This document shows, one piece after another, positions 7,883 to 16,110 of a stretch of 54,749 nucleotides of DNA (the first letter of the stretch is position 1; every line of letters begins with the position of its first letter). The position numbers and the translations under genes are program-made. The DNA is from RYN-428 sp035695715. GTDB taxonomy: Bacteria > Planctomycetota > Phycisphaerae > Tepidisphaerales > Tepidisphaeraceae. The DNA is taken from positions 1 through 54,749 of the forward strand of contig DASRRM010000409.1 of NCBI GenBank assembly GCA_035695715.1. The letters are read 5' to 3'. The notes beneath the pieces were generated by a model. It searched no databases. It saw nothing but the letters and a program-made list of their open reading frames with translations, and had not been told where the DNA came from.

Positions 7883-9832
7883 ATGCAGACGCAAACCCTT
7901 GAAACCGTCCCGCACGCGTCGTCCAAGCCGCTGGTAATTTCGCTCGACGCCGCCCGCAACCGCGAGCGTTCCCGCGCCGTTGATCAATCCATTCACAACG
8001 CGCGCCAGGCGCTTCTCGACAAACAAAACGCCAAAGGCTACTGGGTCGGCGAACTTCAAGGCGACAGCATCCTGGAATCGGAATACCTGCTCCTCATGTT
8101 CATCCTCGGCCTGGAAGCCGACCCGCATCTTCGGAAAATCGCCAACTTCCTGAGAAGCCTGCAAAACCCCGACGGCGGCTGGAGCCTCTTCCCCGGCGGG
8201 CCGGCCGACATCTCCGGCACCGTCAAAGGCTACTTCGCCCTGAAACTGATGGGCGATGATATTAATGCCCCACACATGGCTCGCGCCCGCGAATTGATCC
8301 TGAAGATGGGCGGAGCGGAGAAATGCAACACCTTCACCAAGTTTTACTTCGCCGCCCTGGGGCAAATCAGCTATGAATCGTGCCCGGCGATTCCGCCGGA
8401 AATTGTCTTCCTGCCCAAGTGGTTGTATTTCAATCTTTACAATGTTTCCGCCTGGACGCGCACGATGATCCTGCCGCTGGGCATCGTCACCACGCTGCGG
8501 CCCATCCGCCGGCTTCCCGCCGACAGAGGCATCGGCGAGCTGTACATCGATTTGCAAGCTGCGAATCGTCTCGCCCCGCCGGTTCGCGGCATCCCGCGCA
8601 ACTGGGGTGACATTTTCCTGAAAATCGACGATCTGCTGAAATTCTACAACCAATCGCCGATCGCCTGGCTGCGCGAAAAGTCGCTCAAAGCCGCCGAAAA
8701 ATGGATGCTGGATCATTGCGAAGGCTGCGACGGCCTGGGCGCGATTTTTCCGCCGATGGTCTATATCCTCATCGTCTTCCGCCTGCTCGGTTATCCCGAT
8801 TCGCATCCAGTCGTTCAAAAAGCGCACAAGGACCTGCGCGATCTTTTCCTGGATGGTCCCGGCGAAGATGAAATTCGCATTCAACCCTGCCATTCGCCCG
8901 TCTGGGACACCGGCCTTGCCCTGCATGCGCTGGCGGAAACGGGAATTGCGTCCGACGCCGATTCCGCCCGCCGGGCGACGCAATGGCTGCTGGAAAAAGA
9001 ATGTAAATTCGCCAGCGACTGGCGGCTGAAATGCCCCGCCGGGCCGAAGTTTGGCGGATGGTTTTTCGAGTTTAACAACCCGCACTACCCCGATGTCGAT
9101 GACACCGCCGCCGTCACGATGGCGCTCAAGCGCGCCGGCGGGGAGGCCGCCCGAGAGCCGGTCGCTCGCGGCATGCAATTTCTTCTGGCTATGCAAAACA
9201 GCGATGGCGGATGGGCCGCATTCGATCACACCAAAGACCGTCCGCTCTTGGAAAAAATTCCCTTCGCCGACCACAACGCCATGCAGGATCCCTCCTGTCC
9301 CGATATCGCCGGGCGCGTATTGGAATGCCTGGGGCACAACGGGCTGACCGCCGAGCATAAGGCCGTCCGCCGGGCCATTCGCTACATTCATTCTCAGCAG
9401 GATGCTGATGGAAGCTGGTGGGGCCGATGGGGCGTGAACTATGTCTATGGCACCTGGCAGGTTCTCACCGGCCTGCGCGCCGTGAAAGCCGACATGAGCG
9501 CGCCATGGATTGTTCGCGCCGCCGACTGGCTGAAAAGCGTGCAGAAGGAAGATGGCAGCTTCGGAGAATCGGCCCTGAGTTACGAAGATGCGAGTTGGAA
9601 AGGCAAAGGCGAAAGCACCGCCTCGCAAACCGCCTGGGGCGCGATGGGATTGATGACCGTCTGCGGCCCAAACGACCCCGCCGTCGAGCAGGCCATCGAC
9701 TGGCTGGTGAACACCCAGGGACCGGACGGCAACTGGGAAGAAAAGTGGTTCACCGGCACCGGGTTCCCCAAGGTGTTCTACCTGAAGTATCACCTTTATC
9801 GCCTCTATTTCCCCCTGACGGCGCTGGCGTGA
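7883..9832 (+). CDS. shc: Squalene-hopene cyclase
   Basis: This enzyme cyclises squalene to hopene/hopanol, the step that makes the pentacyclic hopanoid skeleton. The catalytic DxDD motif is present as DVDDTAAV (Asp404 to Asp407 in this numbering). Many QW-type repeats of the alpha/alpha barrel are visible, such as QNPDGGWSLF, QNSDGGWAAF, QDADGSWWGRWG and QGPDGNWEE. The length of about 649 residues is typical. I chose the ATG at 7883 because the in-frame ATG at 7853 lies inside a repeat palindrome and would add ten atypical residues. The protein is a monotopic membrane enzyme in known members. It is transcribed away from the HpnO-like aminotransferase and carries its own promoter region, separate from hpnCDE. 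Confidence 0.97.
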   Translation: MQTQTLETVPHASSKPLVISLDAARNRERSRAVDQSIHNARQALLDKQNAKGYWVGELQGDSILESEYLLLMFILGLEADPHLRKIANFLRSLQNPDGGWSLFPGGPADISGTVKGYFALKLMGDDINAPHMARARELILKMGGAEKCNTFTKFYFAALGQISYESCPAIPPEIVFLPKWLYFNLYNVSAWTRTMILPLGIVTTLRPIRRLPADRGIGELYIDLQAANRLAPPVRGIPRNWGDIFLKIDDLLKFYNQSPIAWLREKSLKAAEKWMLDHCEGCDGLGAIFPPMVYILIVFRLLGYPDSHPVVQKAHKDLRDLFLDGPGEDEIRIQPCHSPVWDTGLALHALAETGIASDADSARRATQWLLEKECKFASDWRLKCPAGPKFGGWFFEFNNPHYPDVDDTAAVTMALKRAGGEAAREPVARGMQFLLAMQNSDGGWAAFDHTKDRPLLEKIPFADHNAMQDPSCPDIAGRVLECLGHNGLTAEHKAVRRAIRYIHSQQDADGSWWGRWGVNYVYGTWQVLTGLRAVKADMSAPWIVRAADWLKSVQKEDGSFGESALSYEDASWKGKGESTASQTAWGAMGLMTVCGPNDPAVEQAIDWLVNTQGPDGNWEEKWFTGTGFPKVFYLKYHLYRLYFPLTALA

Positions 9833-9906
9833 TATGCCCGGATGAAGGGCTAAGAAGTCAGAAACTAGAAAAGTCACGAACGCCAGCGCATCGGATAGAA
9901 ATTCTA

Positions 9907-10875
9907 CTATTTGGCTTTAATGCCGTTCGCAGATTCAAATGCGCGGCGGTTTGGTTCCTTTTGCGCCCCCGTCACAATGCCTCCGGGAATGATTAATTCC
10001 TGCCCATCGACAACAACGGATATCTGCTTCAGCGTTTTGAAGTTCACATCCGGGGGAACGAAAACACCAAGAATGACATCAGCGGTTTTTGCCGGGATGA
10101 CCGCGGGCCTTCCGTATTTGCCGAACAGTGACGCGGTCGCGGCGAAATTGCCGCTGAGCTTATCGCTGGAAAGGCTCGGAAGCGTATTTCCGTCAATGTC
10201 AACGAGCTTCGTCGTTGCGGTGTCAATTGTGACGCTGTTCTGATTTGCCGAGTTATCGATGAACAAAATGAGGATGCGCGATCTCACGGGATTGGTCAGC
10301 TGAATCTGCCGGTCCATATTGCTGAGCGGCTCGACCTGAACAAGCGTCAGTTCGGTCTTCCCTGACGTAGCCTCGCCGGCCCAACCATCGTGGACAAAAA
10401 CAGCTTCATCCTGATCCTGGGCAGTGATGATTCTGGGCGCCGCCGCCCGGGCCGCGGCAACCTTTGCCGCCTTGGCGCCATGGGCCACAACAAGAAACAT
10501 GGTCCCCATTGCCAGGACCATTATGCCGTTGATGCAGATACCGATGATTGCCGGCACGAGGACTCTGTCCCGTCCATGGCGGCGCATGCCAAACAGCGCG
10601 ATGATCCCCATCGCCAATCCGGTCAGGATCAAGAGGGCGTTGAAGCCACCCATGACAATGGAGGTCATCTGCTCCATCTTCCCGGCGTTGATGCACGAGC
10701 CGATCAACAGCGCCGCCAGCGGCGCTGCCCAGGAAAACTTGGCGGCCTGCTGGGAGAAATTGGGTTTTTCCCGCGATCTGTTCCCTGGCATCGGACGCGC
10801 ATAGCCGATGACCTGTGGGGGAAGCGGGGGCGGATTCGGCGGCGGGAAGGACGATCCCCATTGCGGTTCGCTCAT
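9907..10875 (-). CDS. Proline-rich DUF4190-like membrane protein of unknown function
   Basis: I do not recognise a specific family. The protein (322 residues from the ATG at 10875) starts with a cytoplasmic proline-rich stretch (FPPPNPPPLPPQ). It then has about three hydrophobic segments between residues 45 and 135 (WAAPLAALLIGSCIN, GGFNALLILTGLAMGIIALF, PAIIGICINGIMVLAMGTMF), resembling DUF4190-type membrane modules. The remaining 190 residues look like an extracytoplasmic beta-rich domain. A GGGGAA element 5-6 nt upstream supports the start over an upstream in-frame ATG at 10944. It follows the SEDS gene by 55 bp on the same strand and may be co-transcribed with it; a role in the cell envelope is a guess. 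Confidence 0.75.
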   Translation of the reverse strand: MSEPQWGSSFPPPNPPPLPPQVIGYARPMPGNRSREKPNFSQQAAKFSWAAPLAALLIGSCINAGKMEQMTSIVMGGFNALLILTGLAMGIIALFGMRRHGRDRVLVPAIIGICINGIMVLAMGTMFLVVAHGAKAAKVAAARAAAPRIITAQDQDEAVFVHDGWAGEATSGKTELTLVQVEPLSNMDRQIQLTNPVRSRILILFIDNSANQNSVTIDTATTKLVDIDGNTLPSLSSDKLSGNFAATASLFGKYGRPAVIPAKTADVILGVFVPPDVNFKTLKQISVVVDGQELIIPGGIVTGAQKEPNRRAFESANGIKAK

Positions 10876-10930
10876 AATCGATTCCCCGTACTCAGGTGAA
10901 CTAAACTCCGTTACAAGTTTCGCTTCCAAC

Positions 10931-12127
10931 TCAGTCGAAATCAAACGATTCGCGTGCCATCACCAACGGCCGGTTTTGCCCGACGTTCAGCAAAAGTCCC
11001 GCCGCCATGAAGCTGGCGACCATGCTGCTGCCGCCGTAGCTGACAAAGGGGAGGGTGATTCCGGTGACCGGGAACAACCCCGTGCAGACCATCAGGTTGA
11101 TGAAGCTCTGGCACGCCAGCGTGGCGATGATGCCGACGGCGATCAGCCTGCCAAACGGCTCGCGCGTGGCGGCGGCGATCTCGATGCCGGCCGCGAAGAG
11201 GACGATATAGGCCCCGAGCATCACCGCCGCCCCGAAGAAACCAAACTGCTCGCCGATGAGCGCGAAGATCATGTCATTGTGCGCCTCCGGCACCGATTGC
11301 CCGATGGGAATGACGCCGAACCCCTTCCCGGACATTCCGCCCGATGCAAACGCCACCATTGCGCGATAGGTTTGATAGGCCTTTCTTTGCTGCTCGGCGG
11401 GATTGTCCGAATCAAGAAACGCCCGTACGCGCTCGCGCTGGTATGGCTTGATGATCTCGGGAAAATGCCGCAGCACCGGAATATGCTTCGTCCCCGAAAA
11501 CCAAACGATCGGCGTGATCAGCAATCCCGCCCCGACGATCAACGCCAGGTGCTTGATCTTCGCCCCCGCCACAAACAACATCGTGAACAGCACCGGCAGA
11601 AACAGCATCGCCATCCCCAGATCCGGCTGCTTGAGAATTAAAATCAACGGCACCAGCGCCAGGAGGAACGGCGGCAATAGGCCCGATATGCGCCGGTAAT
11701 TATTTCTGAAGCGAAGATATCTCGCCAAAAGCAAAACAAACGCCACCTTCATCAATTCTGCCGGCTCCAAACTGATCGGCCCGAAGTTGATCCACGCGCA
11801 AACGCCTTTGGTGGAATGCACGCCGGGCAGGGGATGGTGGTGCGCCTGGGCGACATTTCCCACAACCGTATACGCCACCAGCAGCAGGCTGAGAATGTAA
11901 AACCCCCACGCGAAGCGACCGATCTTCTGGTAATTCACGGCCTGAAACAGCCCCATGCAGGCCACTGCCACGCCAAGGAATACGCACTGCTTGATTCCAT
12001 CATCATGCGACGCGGCGATGATGCTGATGATTCCCATCGCCGACAACACCGCTACTGCCACCAGCACCGGCCAGTTGGTGGCGATCGCGAGGCGCTGCCA
12101 GGTTTTCCTGATTTGAACATTCGCCAT
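10931..12127 (-). CDS. rodA: SEDS-family peptidoglycan polymerase, RodA/FtsW type
   Basis: This is a multi-pass membrane protein of 398 residues of the SEDS family, whose members polymerise lipid II glycan strands together with a class B PBP. Signature segments are WINFGPISLEPAELMKVAFVLLLARYL, KQPDLGMAMLF (both in the middle), EAHNDMIFALIGEQFGFFGA, and GITLPFVSYGGSS near the C-terminus. These agree more with RodA than FtsW, but the subtype is not certain. About ten hydrophobic helices are visible. A larger than usual loop with a HIPVLRHFPEIIKPYQRERV stretch precedes the last helices. Its presence implies a peptidoglycan wall. The 55-bp gap to the downstream membrane protein suggests a two-gene operon. 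Confidence 0.92.
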   Translation of the reverse strand: MANVQIRKTWQRLAIATNWPVLVAVAVLSAMGIISIIAASHDDGIKQCVFLGVAVACMGLFQAVNYQKIGRFAWGFYILSLLLVAYTVVGNVAQAHHHPLPGVHSTKGVCAWINFGPISLEPAELMKVAFVLLLARYLRFRNNYRRISGLLPPFLLALVPLILILKQPDLGMAMLFLPVLFTMLFVAGAKIKHLALIVGAGLLITPIVWFSGTKHIPVLRHFPEIIKPYQRERVRAFLDSDNPAEQQRKAYQTYRAMVAFASGGMSGKGFGVIPIGQSVPEAHNDMIFALIGEQFGFFGAAVMLGAYIVLFAAGIEIAAATREPFGRLIAVGIIATLACQSFINLMVCTGLFPVTGITLPFVSYGGSSMVASFMAAGLLLNVGQNRPLVMARESFDFD

Positions 12128-12263
12128 TGCTATTGCGAAAGATACGGGATGGAGGGCAACTTCGCATCACCTGCCGATGGACCTTACGATCGGGATGACA
12201 AACGGTGCATTAATTGAGAAGATATTCCGGCAAAACCCCCCGAAGCGATCGGGCATATGAGTC

Positions 12264-13004
12264 ATGACGAAAAAACGACTTCGAAACATCCTCGTTCTGC
12301 TGCTGTTGGGCACCGGCGCGGCGCTCGTTACGCACGGCATCGTGCGCCATTACCAGGCGAAGCACCTCGTGCTCGCGCCGGCAGGATTGGAAGAAATCCG
12401 ATTCGGATTCGACGGCCCGGTAAACGCCGATGGCGTTCCCGCCCCATGGCAGGAAAAAGTAATCCATGGCTCGCTTCACGTTGAAGTCACCGACGCCGGC
12501 GATGGAACCGGCGCCAAGGCGTTGTGCGTCAAATGCGATAAATCGCATTTCCTGCTCGGGAACCAGGGCCAGCCCTTCGACCCGAAGGATTACCCGTTCG
12601 TCTGCTGGTCCTGGAAAGCCGACAAACTGCCGCCCGGCGGCGATGTGCGCAAACACGCGCCCCTCTCATTCATGGGCGAAAACCGCAACGATGCCGTCTT
12701 GCAGCTTCTCGTTGTCTTCGAGGGAAAAGACGTCCTGAGCTACATCTGGGATTCCACCGCCCCCGTCGGCATCGAAGTGCAGGAGCCTTCCCCGGTCGCC
12801 ACCGTCAAGACCGAAGTCCTCGACAGCGGCCCGGCCCATCTCAAGCAATGGGTGGCGCACCGCGTGAACATTTACGCCGACTATCAGCGCCGTTTCAAAA
12901 AGCTGCCCGGCAAAGTGCTGGGGATTTCCATCCAGACCAATTCCAATCACACCGCATCACTGTGCGAGGGATTGATCGCGAAGATCGAAGCACGCCGGGA
13001 GTGA
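12264..13004 (+). CDS. DUF3047 family exported protein
   Basis: This is a protein of 246 residues with an N-terminal signal anchor (KKRLRNILVLLLLGTGAALVTHGIV). The body matches the pattern of DUF3047: a conserved FVCWSWKADKLPPGGDVRK segment, a DAVLQLLVVFEGKDVLSYIWDS segment and a C-terminal HRVNIYADYQRRFKK element. The family's function is unknown; it probably forms a beta-sandwich in the periplasm. It is divergent from the SEDS gene and shares that 136-bp promoter region. Confidence 0.78.
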   Translation: MTKKRLRNILVLLLLGTGAALVTHGIVRHYQAKHLVLAPAGLEEIRFGFDGPVNADGVPAPWQEKVIHGSLHVEVTDAGDGTGAKALCVKCDKSHFLLGNQGQPFDPKDYPFVCWSWKADKLPPGGDVRKHAPLSFMGENRNDAVLQLLVVFEGKDVLSYIWDSTAPVGIEVQEPSPVATVKTEVLDSGPAHLKQWVAHRVNIYADYQRRFKKLPGKVLGISIQTNSNHTASLCEGLIAKIEARRE

Positions 13005-13249
13005 TCATTCCCCAGATAAGAATTGCTGGTGCGCCGGTTTGGCGAAACGAAACATCGACAGTGTTTCCGAGTTTAAACTTTATCAGCCGCTGGGCATATT
13101 CAAGGGTGCGGATGTGGGATCTTGGCAGTAACACAAGAGTTGACGCGAAGGAACGAAGAGACGAAGGTCGCGAACAATCGATTGTGCGAAAATGAGTCGG
13201 CTGGTGCATCGCTCGAAGGGCTGCGTTCCAACTGTTTATTGGAGATTGA

Positions 13250-14224
13250 ATGTCATCGAAACCATCGCGTCGCTCGATTCTAACTTCCTCCGGCGTGGCG
13301 TTTGCCGCCGGCGCGCTGAGCGTGGCGGCGGGGGCTGAAAAGCCGGCCCCGACTCCCGCGTCCAGTATTGCCACACCACCGGCTGAGCCGTTTGAATATT
13401 GCCTCAATACCAGCACGATTCGCGGCGCGAATCTGACCATCGTCGAGCAGCTTGACGTGGCGTCGAAGGTTGGGTTCAAAGCCGTCGAGCCGTGGATTGG
13501 CGACATTCACGACTACCTGAAAAAGGGTGGCACCACCAAAGACCTTGCCAAACGCATCGGCGATCTGGGCCTGAGCGTGGTAGACGCCATCGGCTTTGAT
13601 GAATGGATCGTTGACGACGAGCAACGCCGGGCCAAAGGGCTGGAGGCGCTTAAGCGCGACATGGACATGCTGGCCGAGATCGGCGGCAAACGCATCGCGG
13701 CCCCGCCCATCGGCGCCAACAACGCCAAAGACCCGCTCCTCGATCTGCACAAGGTGGCCGAGCGATATCTCGCGGTTCTGGAACTGGGTGACAAGGCTGG
13801 CATTCAACCGCTGGTCGAACTATGGGGATCGAGCAGGAATTTGAGCCGCCTCGGCGACGTCGCCTTCGTCGCCATCGAAACCCGCCATCCCAAGGCCAGC
13901 ATGCTGCTTGACCTGTATCACCTTCACAAGGGCGGCTCAGATTTCACCGGCCTGCACCTTCTCAACGGCGCGGCCCTGCACGTCATCCACACCAACGACT
14001 GGCCGAACCTCCCCATCGAGAAATTGACCGATGCCCACCGCGTCTTCCCCGGCGACGGCGTCGCGCCGCTGGGCGAGATCTTCCGCACCCTGCGCGACAC
14101 CGGCTTTCGCGGCTATCTGTCGCTCGAGCTTTTCAACCGCGACTACTGGAAACAAAGCCCGCTGAAAGTGGCCAAGGAAGGGCTGGAAAAAATGAAGGAA
14201 GCAGTGAAAAAGAGCCTGGGATAA
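13250..14224 (+). CDS. Tat-exported sugar phosphate isomerase/epimerase-like TIM barrel
   Basis: This is an AP-endonuclease-2/xylose-isomerase-like TIM barrel of 324 residues. Its N-terminus, SKPSRRSILTSSGVAFAAGA, is a twin-arginine-type signal (SRRSIL) followed by a hydrophobic stretch. The barrel begins near FEYCLNTSTIRG. Expected metal or substrate residues occur in PLVELWG (Glu), MLLDLYHLHKGG (Asp, His), HVIHTNDWP (His, Asp) and GYLSLELFN (Glu near the C-terminus). Planctomycetes have many exported paralogues of this type, thought to act on sugars or inositol; the exact substrate is unknown. No gene on either side fixes the pathway. Confidence 0.88.
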   Translation: MSSKPSRRSILTSSGVAFAAGALSVAAGAEKPAPTPASSIATPPAEPFEYCLNTSTIRGANLTIVEQLDVASKVGFKAVEPWIGDIHDYLKKGGTTKDLAKRIGDLGLSVVDAIGFDEWIVDDEQRRAKGLEALKRDMDMLAEIGGKRIAAPPIGANNAKDPLLDLHKVAERYLAVLELGDKAGIQPLVELWGSSRNLSRLGDVAFVAIETRHPKASMLLDLYHLHKGGSDFTGLHLLNGAALHVIHTNDWPNLPIEKLTDAHRVFPGDGVAPLGEIFRTLRDTGFRGYLSLELFNRDYWKQSPLKVAKEGLEKMKEAVKKSLG

Positions 14225-14239
14225 GATTACGCCGCAGTC

Positions 14240-14337
14240 GCAGGAGCCGCGCACGAAGGGTACTCCCGGAGTAAGCGGAGTTAATCGTCCGAACGCCGCT
14301 TACTTCGGGAGTACCCTGCGTGCGCGGCTCCTTTTGC
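14240..14337. repeat. 39-bp inverted repeat (GGTACTCCCGGAGTAAGCGG family)
   Basis: The left arm (14240-14278) and right arm (14296-14337) pair over about 39 bp with a few mismatches and a 17-nt loop, directly after the isomerase gene. The right-arm sequence recurs at 50143-50181. Such a stem would stabilise or end the transcript. Confidence 0.8.
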
Positions 14338-14393
14338 GCAGTCGATTAATGAAGAAAAGATATAGACTAAGAGAGTCAATTAGGATCGCACCC

Positions 14394-15929
14394 ATGAACC
14401 AAACCAAAAGCCGCTTACCGGTCCTCTTTTGCGTGATCCTGCTCGGCATTCTTTTCGCCACCCCGGCGTTTTTGCGGGCGGCCGATGCTTACACGCCATT
14501 CAACGGAGAGAAAACCACCTGGCACGATGGGTTCGACCGTTATGACTTTGTGATGGACGAACAGACCCTGGCCATTACGCCTTTCAAAGCGCCCGACAAG
14601 GAGAAGTTTGGCGTGGCTGATCCGCCCGCCGGGAAGCGGCGATGCATCGTGATCGTTCCGAAGCAGGCGGCGGAGGGGGCGCCCTGGTCGTGGCGGGGGT
14701 GTTACTGGGATCATCAGCCGCAAACGGAAGTCGAGCTGCTGCGCCGCGGGTTTCACGTCGCTTACGTTTCCGCCAATGCGAATTTGAAGCCGGGGAAGGA
14801 ATGGGATGCGTGGTTTGCGTTCCTGACCGAAAAGCACGGCCTGTCAAAAAAGCCGGCGTTCATCGGCATGAGCCGCGGCGGGGAATATGAATACACGTGG
14901 GCCACGTTGCATCCGGAGAATGTCTCGTGCATTTACGCAGACAACCCCGGCGGAAACCGGGAGATGATTTCCCGCCTGGGCGACTTGGCGCGAAATGATG
15001 TGCCGCTGCTTCACGTGTGCGGAAGCATCGATCCACTGCTGGGCCACAATTCCACGGTCATCGAAAACATCTACCAGCAATATGGCGGGCGCATTTCCGT
15101 GATGATCAAGGAAGGCTTCGGCCACCATCCCCACAGCCTGCGCGATCCGAAACCCATCGCCGACTTCATCGAGCAAAGCGTCAAGGAAACGCCCCCGCAA
15201 AGCCCGGCGTATCTGGCCGGGCGGACCACCCGCCAATCGTTTTACGGCATCGAGAATTCCTACCGCAATGTTCCCAGCGAAGGAACCTTCATCACCACGC
15301 GCGGACCGTTTTTTGGCGATTGCTACAATCGCTATACATTCGAGCTCCCCGGCGTGGAAGGCGTCATCACCGTCATCGCGCCGAAAACGCCGGCGGCGGG
15401 AATGCCGTGGGTTTTCCGGTCGGATTTCGTCAGCCGCGATTCCGCGGTTGATCTTGCGCTGCTAGGCAAGGGATACGCGATCGTCACCGGTCCCGTCCCC
15501 TATAATGCCGACGGCCCGAGCCTGGCGCATTGGAACATCGTCTACAAGCACCTGACCGATCATGGCTTTTCCAAAAAGCCGGTGATGCAGGGCGCAGGCC
15601 GGTCGGCCGGCGACGCGTATGCGTGGGCAATTGCCAATCCGGATAAGGTTTCCTGCATCTACGCCGAGAACCCGATTTTGCGCAGCAACATGTTGAAAAC
15701 CGCGCTGCTGGATGATCTGTCGCCGCTGGCCAAGGCAGGCGTGCCGCTGATGCACGTGTGCGGTAGCCTCGATCCATCACTGGAAGGCAACACGCGTGCG
15801 CTGGAAAAGCGATACAAGGAACTGGGCGGGCAGATCACGGTAATCATCAAGGAAGGCGAGGGACATTATCCCACCGGGCCAAAGGACCCCAAGGCGGCAG
15901 TGGAGTTCATTGTGGGGAATGGGCATTAG
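14394..15929 (+). CDS. Exported double alpha/beta-hydrolase-like protein
   Basis: This protein of about 511 residues has a signal peptide (VLFCVILLGILFATPAFLRA, residues 10-29) and two homologous domains (about 35-270 and 285-505). Repeat pairs include KKPAFIGMSRGG / KKPVMQGAGRSAG, VSCIYADNP / VSCIYAENP, LLHVCGSIDPLL / LMHVCGSLDPSL and EGFGHHP / EGEGHYP. Domain 1 has the nucleophile elbow GMSRGG (Ser160) and candidate Asp and His residues. In domain 2 the position of that serine is glycine (Gly402), so only one site should be active. The ATG at 14394 is preceded by AGGA and gives a clean signal peptide; in-frame starts upstream are less convincing. The fold resembles peptidase S9/esterase-like planctomycete proteins; the substrate is unknown. 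Confidence 0.82.
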   Translation: MNQTKSRLPVLFCVILLGILFATPAFLRAADAYTPFNGEKTTWHDGFDRYDFVMDEQTLAITPFKAPDKEKFGVADPPAGKRRCIVIVPKQAAEGAPWSWRGCYWDHQPQTEVELLRRGFHVAYVSANANLKPGKEWDAWFAFLTEKHGLSKKPAFIGMSRGGEYEYTWATLHPENVSCIYADNPGGNREMISRLGDLARNDVPLLHVCGSIDPLLGHNSTVIENIYQQYGGRISVMIKEGFGHHPHSLRDPKPIADFIEQSVKETPPQSPAYLAGRTTRQSFYGIENSYRNVPSEGTFITTRGPFFGDCYNRYTFELPGVEGVITVIAPKTPAAGMPWVFRSDFVSRDSAVDLALLGKGYAIVTGPVPYNADGPSLAHWNIVYKHLTDHGFSKKPVMQGAGRSAGDAYAWAIANPDKVSCIYAENPILRSNMLKTALLDDLSPLAKAGVPLMHVCGSLDPSLEGNTRALEKRYKELGGQITVIIKEGEGHYPTGPKDPKAAVEFIVGNGH

Positions 15930-15979
15930 CCTTTTGTAGAGGGTCACGACGTGCCGACGTCCGGGAAGCTTTTCAGACT

Positions 15980-16056
15980 GCGCAGAGATCGCCGAGACAC
16001 AGAGAGCACAGAGTTTGGTTTTCTCTGTGCCCTCTGTTTCTCTGTGTTCTCTGCGC
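15980..16056. repeat. Inverted repeat of the GCAGAGA/CACAGAG family
   Basis: The left arm starts GCGCAGAGATC near 15980 and the right arm ends TTCTCTGCGC near 16056. They pair imperfectly over about 34 bp between two convergent genes. A better-matched relative is at 41985-42128. This could serve as a two-way transcript end. Confidence 0.65.
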
Positions 16057-16110
16057 AAGAAGCGGCGCAATGGGTGCGCGGTTCACCCCCGTGAAGCGTC
16101 TATATTCAGA

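Noticed and set aside
7835..9877. Long open frame (680 codons) antisense to shc
   Set aside because: It is a shadow of the cyclase gene: the plus strand has the DxDD and QW motifs, while the minus-strand product matches nothing and has no signal or motif.
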